From positions 74,081,548 through 74,145,547 of the forward strand of contig CM056726.1 of assembly GCA_029844215.1 (NCBI GenBank): a stretch of DNA of 64,000 nt. Direction: 5' to 3'. The notes under the pieces are model-generated. The model saw nothing but the letters and a program-made list of their open reading frames with translations, was not told where the DNA came from and searched no databases. Numbering within the stretch: the first letter of the stretch is position 1; every line of letters begins with the position of its first letter. This stretch comes from Przewalskia tangutica (taxonomy: Eukaryota; Streptophyta; Magnoliopsida; Solanales; Solanaceae). The translations under genes and the position numbers were made by a program. Shown here piece after piece: positions 23,301 to 35,766 of the stretch.

Positions 23301-23840
23301 CCCAGGAGGGTGGCTACCCTCGGCCTTCCCACAGCTGGGAACTCTCGCCGAGGGGAGAGGGGCTCTCGGCAAGACACACTAAGGGAGGAAGAAGCTTTCA
23401 AGACTTAGGCAATTTGTGGATGAATTAGTCTTCAAAGGGGGGGTATTTATAGGTCTAGCAAAGGCCAACCAATGGCCAAGATCTTGCCAAGTGCAAGGCA
23501 AGTGTAGGGCCAAGATCTTGCCAAGTGCACCTTAACCAACTACACACAAAATATCCTACCAACTACTTGACAAAAAAGTCACCATTTCGTCCACTCTACC
23601 GCCACCAATGAGAGGGTGCCAAGTGGCGCCCTCTTGTTGGTCCAAAATGTTTCGTCTCTCGGAAAAATCCGCAAAAATTAAAAATGACATAGCCGGAAAT
23701 TCCCCTACGAAAGCTGTGAAAACGTTTCGTCGAAAAACGACTCTAAACGGGTGTTGTGAACAAAATTAATTCGGCCAAGCCTTAGTACAAGTTTCAAATT
23801 TTCTACGTACGTACATACTCTGAAAATACGGGGTATAACA
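20381..23840 (-). repeat. LARD2 3' LTR (family A)
   Basis: On plus it begins TGTCACGACCCGATTCC and ends GGGGTATAACA. At 21190-21460 it has the type 3 block (GCATGAGGTAT-like phrases) where LARD1 has a minisatellite. Relative to its partner it reads CA or CAT at many sites that read CG or CGT there, a pattern expected of methylcytosine deamination. No genes. Confidence 0.92.
23444..23451 (-). promoter_or_regulatory. LTR TATA box (TATAAATA)
   Basis: TATTTATA on plus at the conserved site. The partner LTR has TATTTAAA at 29450-29457, a point change in its box. The 5' LTR promoter, the one that would drive LARD2, is therefore the altered copy. Confidence 0.65.
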
Positions 23841-23875
23841 TTCTCCCCTCCTTAGAAACATTCGTCCCGAATGTT
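23841..23875 (-). other. Polypurine tract and adjacent hairpin of LARD2
   Basis: TTCTCCCCTCCTT (23841-23853), purine-rich on the minus strand, abuts the 3' LTR. AACATTCG/CGAATGTT with a 3-base loop follows at 23857-23875. Confidence 0.7.
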
Positions 23876-24540
23876 CCTTCTAAGTCTCAAAACAAACGCG
23901 CGCCAGTATAGTCTTCACTACTATACTTACGAGAACAATCACACACGGTGGCCACGAAGCACTGCGTAAATACTTACATCAAAGTCCACGAGGAAACACC
24001 TCTAATCATCACCACAAAACACTCTCACCGGGTCTAAAATATACTTCTTTCGCGCCTCTTTACAAAAGAAATGATCACATCTATGCCCGCCATACATGCT
24101 CGCTTCTCTCTTTCGTCGTAGATACCACTTTGTCACTTTGCACGAGGCATTAACCTTCTCGAGCGACCCAACAAATGGTACCACTTTTGTCACTTTGTCG
24201 CGAGCTTGCTCGGCGATCCGACAAATGGTGCGGGCTTGCGATCCACGAGGATGTCGTGCACTCGAACTCTTACCACATTACGATCTCGCCGTTTCCAAAC
24301 TTCGGTTACTATCTCTAACGTGGTCATCATTATCGGGAATACTCTGGATGGATCTCCGATACTTTCCCGATCATAACAATACGAAAGACCGGACATACTG
24401 CCTCCTAAGTCGGACGGCAAAAGCTAACATATAGGCAACCTGGCCTATTCTTCACATGGACTCAAAGGCCCAAAGTAACTCGGGCTAAGTTCCCTCTGTC
24501 TTCCAAAGCTCGTCACACCCAATCCGGGGTGGTACTTTCA
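23876..24540 (-). pseudogene. LARD2 integrase C-terminal remnant
   Basis: The minus translation from 24420 begins PSDLGG and contains ESIGDPSRVFP and MMTTLEIVT. This is parallel to LARD1 (15914-16150) and to the end of E4 integrase (IGDPSRVHP). The E4 chromodomain-end motif TWEAEEDM is not readable here. It is the end of pol joined to a non-coding LARD internal region, with the catalytic core absent. Confidence 0.5.
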
Positions 24541-25590
24541 AGAAGACCGACCGTCAACCTGAACTCTAAGCGTCGTCGCCGATCATCCGCACGATTTCCT
24601 CTGAGCTGCCAGAACTTCTTCTAGACAAGCTTCACTATCCACATCTGTGGAACAAGCTCGAACATCATGCGAACCTTGCCAACATCGAACCACTCGGCAC
24701 TTACACATCCGCCCTCTGAGGCTTAAAGGCGACATCCGAACACGAAATGGTAGCTTAAACACTACCTCCAGGAGACAACAATCCCCACAACTATCCTCGA
24801 AATCCAAACACCGGCGAGGCGAATGCGATCTGAGACTCACGAGTTCTTAACACATGCTTGGCAAAACTTCCGAAACAACAACATGCCCTACCACGGGCTC
24901 CATGCGACATAAGGTGAAGGTAGGCACCGTGCAGCCTTACAACTTTTACGATAAAATCAACCGCCGAGTAAGCTGCCTTTGCTAGAAGACAAGGCGGTGA
25001 CCTCTCGGCCCGACCATCGTCGAACGCGTCCACGAACTCGTATCTTTGGTTAACTAAACTTGGGCCTAACACCCTCACAACCCTAACACAAGCGGGACCA
25101 CCACAACCTGACCCCACCAAAACCTACCGCGGGTTGACGCGGCGTGGCCTCAACCCGACCCGAGCGCGCAATACTAGCTCCCGATCCGAACAATCTCACT
25201 AATCACGTTTGAAAACCTGGCGGTCTTAGCTCGACTACCCTCTTTCAAATCACGCTACTCAGGGACTTATCCCACAAACATAGCTCACGTGCACGATGCG
25301 CTCCGATAAGGATCAAACATAACACTACATCTTTACTCGAGACGGCCTTACCTCTAAGGTTTCTGCGTAAAACTCTAAGGCTCACCTTCTCTATCCCCAA
25401 AATCTTACTCGGTTAAACAACCATGATCTAATCACGACTAACACCTTTGTTATCGAACATAGCACTTAAGGTATACTCACCTTATCACACATCTTGATCT
25501 CTGAGGGTTAAAGATATATCTATATCTCTTCTTGCTCCTTAGTCGCTCAAATCAAACGCCCAGTAGGCGCATAGCTAAGGAAGATGACGA
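24541..25590 (-). other. LARD2 internal region without recognisable protein
   Basis: It shares several blocks with LARD1 14868-15899, such as the one complementary to 15186 near 25130-25150. No conserved domain was seen in six frames. The ORFs of 60-110 codons here do not match each other between elements in frame, so coding is not supported. Confidence 0.5.
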
Positions 25591-26193
25591 ACTACCCACC
25601 AATCACGAAGGCTAAGTCCTCCTGAGGACACTCTGCCGACCACGTGGCCTGGCGGCAGTACAAGTACCAACTAAAAGACGACATTCCCGGGATGGCGTGC
25701 ATCCGTAATGAGCGGAAGCCACGGAGTTCGACCAACTCACTCCTGCGTACTCGAACGTCCCGATATCCGTGGAAGACCACTCTGCCTTTGGCGGAGGTGC
25801 ATATCAAATCTCTTTGGTGAGGCGACTTGCCTCGAAAGTTACCAAAGGACCTTCTTTGCTCTGGCCTCTCTGCGTCGCCCGTTAACCCGTCGATCTCTAC
25901 GCTTCTCGGCTGCTGCATAAGCCCGCACAGGCCATGCTCGAGCCAATGAAGAATTACTCTTGCACAACCTCTTTGCAATCTAAATTCTCTGTTCGGCCGT
26001 GGGCGAAGGTTCAAATATCATGGCGCGATGGGAGGCCATTGCCGTGCCAAACTCTGCTGGGGCTAGTGGCGTCGCAAAACTCCCGAATGAAGCACTACCT
26101 AGGTAATGATTGGGCTGTGCCTCGCCACCCTCTGAACTCTACTCGCGGCTCGCCTGCGCCTTGCCTCACGGGCGGGTTGCCTACGCGAGGCAT
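25591..26193 (-). pseudogene. gag: LARD2 gag remnant
   Basis: An ATG at 26193 (minus) starts MPRVGNPPVRQG, corresponding to MPPRRATRAQEG of LARD1. After frame changes, the segment 26014-25592 contains RGCARVILHWLEHGLCGLMQQ, cut here by frame breaks, and QRRSFGNFRGK, matching the end of gag in LARD1. It ends with YCRQATWSAECPQED, which looks like a decayed CCHC knuckle. The capsid core is missing. It makes no complete protein. Confidence 0.6.
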
Positions 26194-26376
26194 AGCGGTA
26201 GGGAAAGAAATACGTCGGAGGGTCAACTTACAACACGACTCTAAGGCACGATCTCGAGTGAGAAGAATAGAAACCAATCCTAAATACCTATAGCCTCACG
26301 ATTATTGGTGTGGTGCACAACACACCGATAATCAAGACTTCTTGGATCGATGCGTAGACACTTTCCGAGGATTAAC

Positions 26377-26390
26377 GGCTCACGATACCA
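26377..26390 (-). other. Primer-binding site, initiator tRNA-Met
   Basis: The minus strand reads TGGTATCGTGAGCC four bases inside the 5' LTR. It is the tRNA-Met PBS with CAG altered to CGTG. Confidence 0.7.
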
Positions 26391-26394
26391 CTTT

Positions 26395-29300
26395 TGTCAC
26401 GACCGATTCCGGCGTGGTAGTGCCTACCGGGCACCCTAGTGATACAACATCGAGTAATCAGCGGAACATAAAGCGATACAAGACATATTATGAAATATGA
26501 AACAATAATCGAGAAAAACTTGCCTTTGGCATATATAAAAATGACAACTTTTTCAACATGAGCAGTTTAATCCTTTTTACAAACCACCTTGCAACAGATT
26601 ACTACTGACCTCTACGAATGATATGACAACCATGGCGGGCGGGGCCCCGAAACCCCGAATGTAAACACTTACTACGAGGGGACTATACCGTGATAAGCCT
26701 CGGAGAAACGGAGCTTCCCAACGCTTGTGACCACGAGAGCTAGGATCAACGGCGGTGTACCTCAACTGCGGCGTGAACGCGGCCCCGGGCGAGGTCGATA
26801 ACAGTGCAGAGTAGGTGGCCCGAAAATACATCGTAAATGAAATCATAGCGATCATATAAAGCGGGAGACATGTATGATAACCAAACTACGATTCTGACAA
26901 AGCGATCATGTCAAGTCGGGACTCACGCCTCAAGTCATCACTCGAAGTATAACAATGGGTCTCGGGCCCACAACATCAATCATGCGTGGAATACCTTTCT
27001 CACTGGCGATCTATGATATAAAAGCACGAGGAACACACCTGAACACCAGGTCCCACCTGTGTCATAATAAAACTGTACGGGGTAAGTACGAAGGCATAGC
27101 CGACTACTAAAACCCACGGTACCAACAAGGTCATGAACTGTATCATAAGATCTGTCTAGGCGTCACATGATCAAAGCGGCCACTTGCGCGATGTCAATGT
27201 CGCGTCTAACCACGGAACTCCGCGACTCGCGTAGGCCAATCTCATCGGCCCGCGTGAGGTATTCCGCATCGAGGGTAGCTACTCCGGAATCGCACGGACT
27301 TCGCGATCCGCGTGGCCACGTGGACGCGTGCCCGTAAGGACGCACACTAACTGGAACTCTCGTAGCTCGCGTAGGCCCTCAGGACTGCGTAGGTATTCTC
27401 GAATCATAGGTCCATCGACCGCTGAGTCTACCCGCGTGGAGGCGGCTTAACCGGAATCATCTCGAGATGAGTGATGTAAAATACTAACACACGACTTATC
27501 GTTAAGCAACATAAGCACAACAAAGGAAACCCCCTTTACACAACATCACAAGATACTAACACACGTAGCATCCTAGCATGTTTACTTATCAATCAACAAG
27601 AAAGTATTACTGTGCTATCACAAACCAACACAATCAAGTTATACACACAAGGTACTTTCTACTATATGCCAACAAGTTCGGGTTTTATCCCCAAAGTACT
27701 TCATACATTAACTCTTTAAAAGATCGTTACTTTCACAATGTCACACAATACGTAGTATAAAATAGAGTGACTATCCTTTTAAAGTAAATCAATTACTTCT
27801 CTTTGTAAAATCAAGTAGCAACATTCTTTTCCAATGATCAAGTTTGCCTAATTTCCAATGTTCAAGTTTCTCATTTTAGAAAGGTTTCGTAGTTCATAGT
27901 CTTATTCATTTAAGAATATAATTCTCCTTTAAACTATCTGAGAAACATAAGTCTTATATGTGAGTAGGATATTCTTGTTTATAACAATCTTATTACAATG
28001 ACCATGATCTAGGAAATATCATTTTGTCTCATCTTAGCTTACATGCGGATGGAAGTTTCTCTTGGTTTTAATAATACTTAATTATTAAAAACATTTCCTC
28101 TTATAAACGCCGCGATGGTTTGTCGATACATTCGATTTCCAAAATCGATAAAACATTCTTAAGACGTTATACCTAACTTTCCATAAAGCTAGCATAACTC
28201 TTAAGTTTTCAAAACAAATCAAGTATTACTACTTCTTTCGAAATGATTCAAAAATCTTTTGAAATACTTCAAGTTCTTTATTAACACATAACACGCGATT
28301 ATAGTTCAAATCGATTACCTTTTAAAAACCACAAGTATTTTCTTACCAACATAAAGGTATTATAACCAACTTCCCATAAAGCGTTATAACACTTTATGTT
28401 TTAAACCGATCAAATACATTTAGCACGTATGCGTCTACCGTACTACATAGTTCACACATATCATGCTAGAAGAGATAGGAAGAGGTTCACATACCTCGCG
28501 ACAGTATCGACTAATAGCAAAACGCTCCAAGTACTTCCAACCGTCGGCTACTCCTTAAGCCAAGTAGATCGCGCCACACGTAGTACTTCAACCTATAAGG
28601 CCACAAGGCACTTATTAACATTTAGATCCCCTCGTAGAACATTCTACGAAAATTCGTGACCTCCCCGCAACAGCGTAAATCTCCTCTCTATCGAGGCCGC
28701 TACCAAGCCAACCAGGGGGTTATCGCCTAACCCTAACGGGTACAATTCTACTCCACGGTACTACTACACAAGTCTACTGTAATACAGCCCTATGTAATTA
28801 CAGTTCAGTATTCTTCTTTAAATTCAGGCTTAAGTCGCAAGACATTACCGTAAGTATTATTCAAAGCTTAAGTCAAAAGACATTGCCGATAACTACGTTC
28901 GATTACTATATATAGTATACTTCAACTATATATTCTAACAATATGTAATTTCCAATTACAATAGAGGACAAGATAATTACCTCGATAAGCCCATAATTAT
29001 CCTAGTTAAAGTCGATCCTGGCAATCGTTTAGCTCGACTCCGCGCTCCAACCGCTCCAAACTACCCTTAGAAGTTCTAACCAACTTCTACATACTACTCA
29101 ACAAACCATGGAGATTTTCCTAGGGTTTCGGTTTTGTATTGACGGAAGTATAATAGTATTTGGGCTTTCAGATAGGTATAACCTTAGAATACTACAAGGT
29201 ATCTGGCTAAGGTAATTTGGGCATTATAACAATACTTTTGAGAGTATTTCTACCAAGAGGGGTATTATCTGAAAGAAACTAGGCTAGGGGTACCCCACTA

Positions 29301-29854
29301 GCACCCAGGAGGGTGGCTACCCTCGGCCACCTCACAAGTGGGGAACTCTGCCAGGGGAGAGGGGCTCTCGGCAAGACACTACACTAAGGGGGGAGGAAGA
29401 AGCTTTCAAGACTTAGGCAATTTGTGGATGAATTAGTCTTCAAAGGGGGTATTTAAAGGTCTAGCAAAGGCCAACCAATGGCCAAGATCTTGCCAAGTGC
29501 AAGGCAAGTGTAGGGCCAAGATCTTGCCAAGTGCACCTTAACCAACTACACACAAAATATCCTACCAACTACTTGACAAAAAAGTCACCATTTCGTCCAC
29601 TCTACCGCCACCAATGAGAGGGTGCCAAGTGGCGCCCTCTTGTTGGTCCAAAATGTTTCGTCTCTCGGAAAAAATCCGCAAAAATTAAAAATGACATAGC
29701 CGGAAATTCCCCTACAAAAGCTGTGAAAACTTTCGTCGAAAAACGACTCTAAACGGGTGTTGTGAACAAAATTAATTCGGCCAAGCCTTAGTACAAGTTT
29801 CAAATTTTCTACGTACGTCCTTACGTACATACTCTGAAAATACGGGGTATAACA
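26395..29854 (-). repeat. LARD2 5' LTR (family A)
   Basis: On plus it begins TGTCACGACCGATTCC and ends GGGGTATAACA. It is the same length as its partner. CAG at 20445 reads CG at 26450, and CTG in ATAATCTGAG (20504) reads ATAATCGAG. Its TATA box is TATTTAAA on plus. No genes. Confidence 0.92.
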
Positions 29855-29938
29855 CTTATGATCAATCTAGGGCCACCCGCCCGTAGTATCAATATGCAAA
29901 CCTACTCCTGGGACTGTTTCACCCGCAAGGGTCTTGTG
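29855..29938 (-). mobile_element. Family B LTR B1, third fragment
   Basis: CTTATGATC... matches B2 near 49085-49180 (GGCCACCCGCC, then CCTACTCCTGGGACT). It is cut at 29939 by B2. The last five bases TTGTG (29934-29938) are the candidate target duplication of B2. Confidence 0.65.
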
Positions 29939-30286
29939 TGTCACGACCCGACCCCCGGGCCCGTGACTGGTACCCTACCTGGGCACCCTTTACATGTATA
30001 CATCAGAGAATAGCAGCAGAACATACATAAACTCATAAGATACTTAGACAGTAAAAATATCAACAGGCTAGCCGATAAGGCCACCTTCCGTGAAATATAC
30101 ACAACCCAAAAAAAATAAAATAGTTACATTTTTATTCTTACAGCCCAATCCATAAGACATGACTACATACCTCTAAGAATAACAACTGTGACGGGACAGG
30201 GCCGCGCCATACCCCTGAACAACAAACAACCCGATACCGGGATCCAGACAACACAGATCCTCGTAATGGAGCTTCAGCTTTGAACA
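29939..30286 (-). mobile_element. Family B LTR B2, first fragment
   Basis: It starts TGTCACGACCCGACCCC and is homologous to 9994-10451. It is interrupted at 30287 by LARD3 and resumes at about 48877 (GATCCTAG... CTGCGGCATGAG). No gene was seen. Confidence 0.75.
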
Positions 30287-30608
30287 TGTTATACCCGTAT
30301 TTCCAGTATGTACGTGTGGGCGCACGTTTAATTTTTAGCCTTAAGTTAGGCATGTTTCGAAATTTTGGGCACAAGTGCCGATTAGAGTCGTTTTTACGGA
30401 ACGTTTCCACAGCTTTCGTAGAAAATTCCGGCTATGTCATTTATAATTTTTGCGGATTTTTCCGAGAGACGAAACATTTTGGACCAACGGGAGGGTGACA
30501 TGTCACCCCCACATTGGTAGCAAGTGGAGGGGACTTGGACGATTGGCGTCAAGAGGATCGGTTGGCCTTGGCCGATTGGTCCCTTGAATTGTGCCTTGTT
30601 TTGGCCTT

Positions 30609-30644
30609 GTTTTGTGGAGTGTTTTGTGGAGTGTTTTGTGGAGT
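30609..30644. repeat. 12-bp perfect tandem repeat, 3 copies
   Basis: GTTTTGTGGAGT is repeated three times without change, about 90 bp upstream of the TATA box. The identical triplet is in the 3' LTR at 36091-36126. Other LTR copies in the window lack it. Confidence 0.9.
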
Positions 30645-30732
30645 AGGGTTAGGGTGCACTTGGCTTGATCTTGGCCTTACACTTGCCTTGCACATGGCTT
30701 GATCTTGGCCATTGGTTGGCTTTTGGTTTTGC

Positions 30733-30740
30733 TATAAATA
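30733..30740 (+). promoter_or_regulatory. LTR TATA box (TATAAATA)
   Basis: GCTATAAATACC at the conserved LTR site, followed by a pyrimidine-rich tract (30786-30850). The equivalent in the 3' LTR is at 36215-36222. Confidence 0.7.
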
Positions 30741-32651
30741 CCACAAGTGTGAAGACTTCATCCATTCAAAAACTTCCAAGTCAGGAACCCCTCTCCTCCC
30801 TTCTTGTTGTGCTAGCCGAGAGCTTCCCCTCCCTCCCCCTTTTCGTGAGGCCGTGTGGCCGAGAGCACCCTCCCCTTTGTGGTACTGGCCGTGGGGTACC
30901 CACTGCCTAGTTGTCTTCGTATAATACCCTTGTTGTGGTATAGAAATACTCTCCTAATATTGTTATAATGTCCAAATACCTTGGCCCAAATACCTTGTAG
31001 TATTCCCAAGGTTACACTTATACAAAGCCGGAAAATACGATTATACTTCCTTTAGCCGCAAAAACGAAACCCTAAGGAAATCTTCACCCGTTGTTGAAGT
31101 TGTAAGTAGAAGTTGGTTAGAACTTCTAAGGGTTGTTTGGAGCGCTCGGAGTAGGAGCTAAGCGTTGCTCAGGATCGACTTTATACTTGGATAATTTTGG
31201 GCTTATCGAGGTAAACACTATCGTCTCTTCTATTGTAATTGGAAATTACATGTTTGAATATATAGTCAAGTATACTATATATAGAACTATACTTAATCTT
31301 GTGTGGCAATGTCTTTTGACTTAAGCTGAAGAATTAAGACCCGAATCAGAATTACATAGGGTGTATTCAGATGGACTTGTGTAGTATTACTGTGTAGTAG
31401 ATTTGTACACGTCCGGTTAGGCGTGTAAAACCCCCCCCCTGGTTGGCTTGGTAGCCGGCCTCGATAGAGAAGGAGATTTGCGCTGTGGCGGGGGGGGGAG
31501 GTGCTGCCGAATTTTCTGTAGATTATGGAACGTTGAGATCTAGATGTTAATAAGCGCCTTGTGGCCTTATAGGTTGAAGTACTACGTGTGGAGTGATCCA
31601 CAGCTTAGGAGTAGCCGCGGTTTGAGGTACTTGGGCGTTTTGCTATTAGTCTACAATCGTCGAGAGTTATGTGATCCTATTCCTATATATTCTAGAATTA
31701 TATTTGTGAACTATGTAAGTACGGTGAGCGTCGTGTGTTAATCGTGTTTGATTGTTCTTAACACATAAAGTGTTATAACGGCTTTATGGGAAGTTGGTTA
31801 TAACAACTTTATGTAGGTAAGAAAATACTTTGTGGTTTTAAAAAAGGTAACTGATGAGAATTACAACTGGCTTGTTATAATAAAGAACTTGATGTATTTC
31901 AAAAAGATTTATAAGTCGTTTTGAAGGGAGAGTAACACTTGGTTTTAAAAAGGTTTTAAAAAGAGTTATACTAAGCTTTATGGGGAGTTAGGTATAATGT
32001 CTTAAGAGAGGTAAAGAAAATGGTTTACTGATGTTAGAAGTTAAGAGACTTGATCTTATAAGATAAGAGACTTAACTTATTTGTTCTAATATGAATGTTT
32101 GTGTGAAACCTCATTCGTGAGTAATGAGTACTTGGTGTTATTTAAAGGGATAATGTTTCTTGATTTGAAATCAGAATGTGTATCGGCGCACCAACTGCAG
32201 CGTTAATAAAGGAAAATGTCTTGAATAATGATGTATCGTATTAAAACCAAGAAACCTCCATCTGCATAGAAACTAAGATGAGACAAAATGATATTACATT
32301 TTCTAGATCATGGCTGCTGTAATAAGAATGATGTAAACAAGAATAACCTACTCTCACGTGAGACATATATTACTCAATTGTTCTAAAAAGGAAGCAAGTG
32401 ATTAAGTTTGGGAACTATGAAACCATTTGAAAATGAGAAGCTTGAGTAATTGAAACTAGGCAAACCGAACTTAGGAAAGAATGTTGTTACTTGATTTTGA
32501 AAAGGAATGTGGGTTGGTCATTCTAATACTACGTATCGGGTGACTTTTATAAAAGTAATGGATCTCTTTTAAAAGAACTTAACGTATGTAGTACTTTGGG
32601 GTTACAAACCCGGACTTTGGCATAAAATGAAAGTACTTTGAGTTGTGTGAG

Positions 32652-32717
32652 ACTTGCCTATGCTTGTTGTTGTGAAACTTGCCTATGCTTGTTGTTGTGA
32701 AACTTGCCTATGCTTGT
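32652..32717. repeat. 25-bp direct tandem repeat, 3 copies
   Basis: ACTTGCCTATGCTTGTTGTT-type units start at 32652, 32677 and 32702. E4 inserted into the matching array of the 3' LTR at 38161/47830. Confidence 0.88.
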
Positions 32718-32869
32718 GATGATAGCCTTGGTTGTGCAAGTGTGGTATTTCTGTGTTACCGCGTCTCTCGGTAGAGGGCCGGTTGACTTGTTGAGAACTT
32801 ACTTGGACGTGCTGGCAGTGATGGAGAATTCCACGGGTATGTTTCCATTTTGATTACTGTCTTGTTGTT

Positions 32870-33140
32870 GATGTCACATGGACATGTCTACCGTCACGAG
32901 ATTCCGGGGCATGCGGCCATGCGGCCGGGTTGATTACCCGATATATGGTTATTACTGCAACATGGACGTGTCTACACCGATGCAGTATTCCGGGGGCATG
33001 TGGCCATGCGGCAGGGTTGACCACCCAGTATATTGTTATTGAGGTTACATGGGCATGTGGCCATGCGGCCTTGTTATTATTGTTGCATCATGGACATGTC
33101 TACACCGATGCAGTATTCCGGGGGCATGTGGCCATGATGC
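32870..33140. repeat. LTR-internal minisatellite, type 1
   Basis: CATGTCTAC or CGTGTCTAC followed by CCGG-type and GGCATGTGGCCATG blocks recurs at 32883, 32967 and 33095. One unit is shortened (GGGCATGTGGCC near 33050). The 3' LTR array at 48015-48290 keeps that unit in longer form. Confidence 0.82.
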
Positions 33141-33733
33141 GAACATGATGGATGTGGTGGGCGTGAGACCCATAGTTATATTTGAGTGGTGACTTTGAGG
33201 GCGTGAGTCCCTGACTTGACTGCTTTTATGTTGCGTACTGTATTTTGGTTATCATACATGTCTCCTGCTTTATATAGACTGTTATGATTTAACTGCGATA
33301 TTCTGATTTCACATACTTGGTACTGTTGTGCTCGACCTCCTTGAAGCTGCGTTCATGCCGCAGGTAGTGGTACATCGGTCGTGGATCCCCGCTCTTAGGA
33401 TCTCACTTGGTGTCGGAAAGCTCGTTCCTTGGAGGCTTATCTTTGGTATGTTTCCACGAGTTGTAGGTTCTTGTACATTCAGGGTATGGCGAACCACTGT
33501 CCGTCATAGTTGTTAATATATCTTAAGTGCAGAATCTTGTTGTAGGCGTGGTTGTAAAAGATTAAAGCTCGTGTTTTATGTATATCTTGAAGGCAAGCTG
33601 TTTTTGGTGCTGTTTATTTACTATATCTCTTGTTTAGTGACTCATGTTTTATGTTCGCTGATTTTCTCGATGTATGTATCACTAGGTGCCCGGGTAAGGC
33701 ACGATGTGAACCGAGTTTCGGGCGTTACAAAGT

Positions 33734-33742
33734 GGTATCAGT
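33734..33742 (+). other. Primer-binding site, initiator tRNA-Met (partial)
   Basis: TGGTATCAG four bases after the LTR end matches the tRNA-Met PBS. The following bases (TGTTAG) diverge from AGCC. Confidence 0.65.
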
Positions 33743-33922
33743 GTTAGTCCTCGGAAAGTGTCTGACCGTGTCTAGTAAGTCTTGATTATCGGTGTGTTGT
33801 GCACCACATCTATAATCGTGAGGCTATAGGACATTTAGGATTGGTTTCCATTCTTCTCATTCGAGATCGTGCCTTAGAGTCATGTTGTAAGTTGGACCCT
33901 CGACGTGTTTCGTTTTACGATT

Positions 33923-34790
33923 ATGCCTGCGAAGGCAACCGGGGCCCGAAGGGCAAGGCGGCGAGGCTGCTAGTGTGATTGAGGAGAAATGCGAGCGCGA
34001 GCGGTCGATCACGAGCAGTGCTTCCGGCGGCGGGTTTCGCGACGCCGGCCACAGCGTGAGTTTAGAGCGCAGCGGTGGCTGCTGAGACTCTGATCACGAG
34101 CCTCGATCCACGATGCAGGCGTAAGAGTTGGTTACAAGAGATGGCGATTCGGCGGTCGTGGCAGATATGAGGATAAATGGAATCGGATTCCGGCCCGATA
34201 GCACCGTGTAGTTCACCGGCGAGCGGTTTGAGGCTACGAGACTTTCGAGATGTAGCGCGAGTTCTGGTCGAGGCACGAGGATGATCGCGAGGAGTTCATC
34301 CGAAGCGATTCTGATGGATCGTAGTGATCGAGGCTTCGAGACCGAGTCGGTGGTCTAGGTTCGCATCGGTGCGTGATACCGCGATCGGGTTTGATCGTGG
34401 GAGCTGTCGGGGAAGAATGCACTTCCACCGTTTGGGACGAGTTTTGGGGCCTTCGGCACATTTCTTGCCTCACGCGGATGAGAGGGCTCGGTAAACAGTT
34501 TTTGATGTTGAGGCGAGCGGCGTCTGATTGGAGTACAATGTGAGTTCGACTCATTGGCGGTATGTTCCGCATTAGTAGCTAGTATGGAGGATCGAGTGCA
34601 CCGATATGTTACAGGCTCGATGATTACCTAGCGAGAGAAGTTGTTGGTGTTTCTCTTCACGGCATGGACATTGCCGCGTGCGTGCTCATGCACTTGGAGT
34701 GCGAGGCGCGGTCGGCAGGTGGACGCTTTGCCACAAGAAGGCCAAGACGGCGGATATTTTGGCGACTTCGAGGCGGACCGCCTCAATGAT
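33923..34790 (+). pseudogene. gag: LARD3 gag remnant
   Basis: An ATG at 33923 (MPAKATG) sits at the same distance after the PBS as in LARD1. It is followed by a G/C-rich stretch full of stops. Near 34615-34720 a frame with LDDYLAREVVGVS and DIAACVLMHLE corresponds to the gag end in LARD1 (LDDYLRKGC, ACVRAYA). The middle region is strongly degraded, with many CG dinucleotides. No complete product is possible. Confidence 0.5.
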
Positions 34791-35735
34791 GGACTAGTTA
34801 TGTACCTCCGCCATTGCTGAGTGGTCCTCGCGACGCCGGGACCGCCCAGGATATCCGTGAGGCGGTCGTGGCTCCTGTGTTTGAATGTTCGGGAGTAGGG
34901 GTTTTGGCGGATCTGATCACCCCTACCTCGGTGTGGTCGATGTGGTAGACGCATTTCGGAGAATGTCGTAGTACCAGGAGCTTGTTATTCTTGCGGCCAA
35001 CGGGGCCATATGACGAAGGCTGTCAGGCCGAGGGTAGCAGTAGGATAGCCTGACTACTAGAGCGATTCTGCGGGCCACGGTAGAGGTCGCGGTGGAAGTT
35101 CGATTTTAGCGGTCCTTGAACCGCCTAGTTTGAGTATATCCTTAACCTCTAGAGTTTTGTGTGTATTGATGTTGTTGATGTGTTTAATGATATGTTTGGA
35201 TAGCTTTGTGCTAAAATGTGATTTAGAAACACAGTTAGTGAAAAGGGTAAGTCCAGGTAGTGTGAAATGGAAGTGGTAGCTTTCGACTGTAGAGGTAAGA
35301 TTGTTCGGATCAAGAAACTAGAGAGTTGGCGCTACAGTGGGTCGGGTTGGGGCCATGTTGCGGGCCAACCGCGTCCGTTTTGAGGAAGGGTCAGCTCGGT
35401 GGTCGCCGGTGGCGGTCACGAGGTGCTAGGCAGTTTAGATGACCATCGTATGAGTTCGTGGATACGTTCGACCAGAATCAGTTCGTGAAGGCGGGAATGG
35501 CCTTAGGGAAATCGAGGTTAGTGAGATGACCAAGTTTGGAGGTAGTGACTCGAGGGTTGGGAAACGGCGTTGGCGGAAGTGTGGTACGGACACTAGAACG
35601 AGTTCGAGTGTTCGTGACGCAGTCTTCGAGAAAGGAGAAGTGGCGTGTGTTTTTGTGACCGGTGTGGCATGATTGTTTTAAATGCGTATAGCGGTGAAGA
35701 CTATCTTGACGCCGTTGTTTTGAGACCTTGAAGGA
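34791..35735 (+). other. LARD3 internal region without recognisable protein
   Basis: It contains the block GGGGCCATGTTGCGGGCC at 35350-35367 shared with LARD1 and LARD2, and a pol-end-like stretch near 35640-35730. No domain can be read in any frame. Confidence 0.45.
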
Positions 35736-35766
35736 ACATTCGGGACGAATGTTTCTAAGGAAGAAT
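35736..35766 (+). other. Hairpin and polypurine tract of LARD3
   Basis: AACATTCG-GGA-CGAATGTT at 35736-35754, then AAGGAAGAA at 35758-35766 directly before TGTTATACCG of the 3' LTR. Confidence 0.7.

Larger units (their letters stand above)
20381..29854 (-). mobile_element. LARD2: non-autonomous Tekay-like LTR element, TSD CTTAT
   Basis: Two LTRs of identical length (3460 bp; 26395-29854 is 5', 20381-23840 is 3') flank 2554 bp. CTTAT precedes 20381 and follows 29854, a perfect target duplication. The internal part has a tRNA-Met PBS, gag fragments, an integrase C-terminal remnant and a polypurine tract, in that order on the minus strand, with no RT or integrase core. Intact boundaries and equal LTR lengths suggest a fairly recent insertion despite the many local differences. 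Confidence 0.94.
30287..33730 (+). repeat. LARD3 5' LTR (family A)
   Basis: It begins TGTTATACCCGTATTTCC and ends GGGCGTTACA. It carries a 3 x 12 bp repeat at 30609, a TATA box at 30733, a 3 x 25 bp repeat at 32652 and a type 1 minisatellite at 32870. It holds no genes. Confidence 0.9.
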
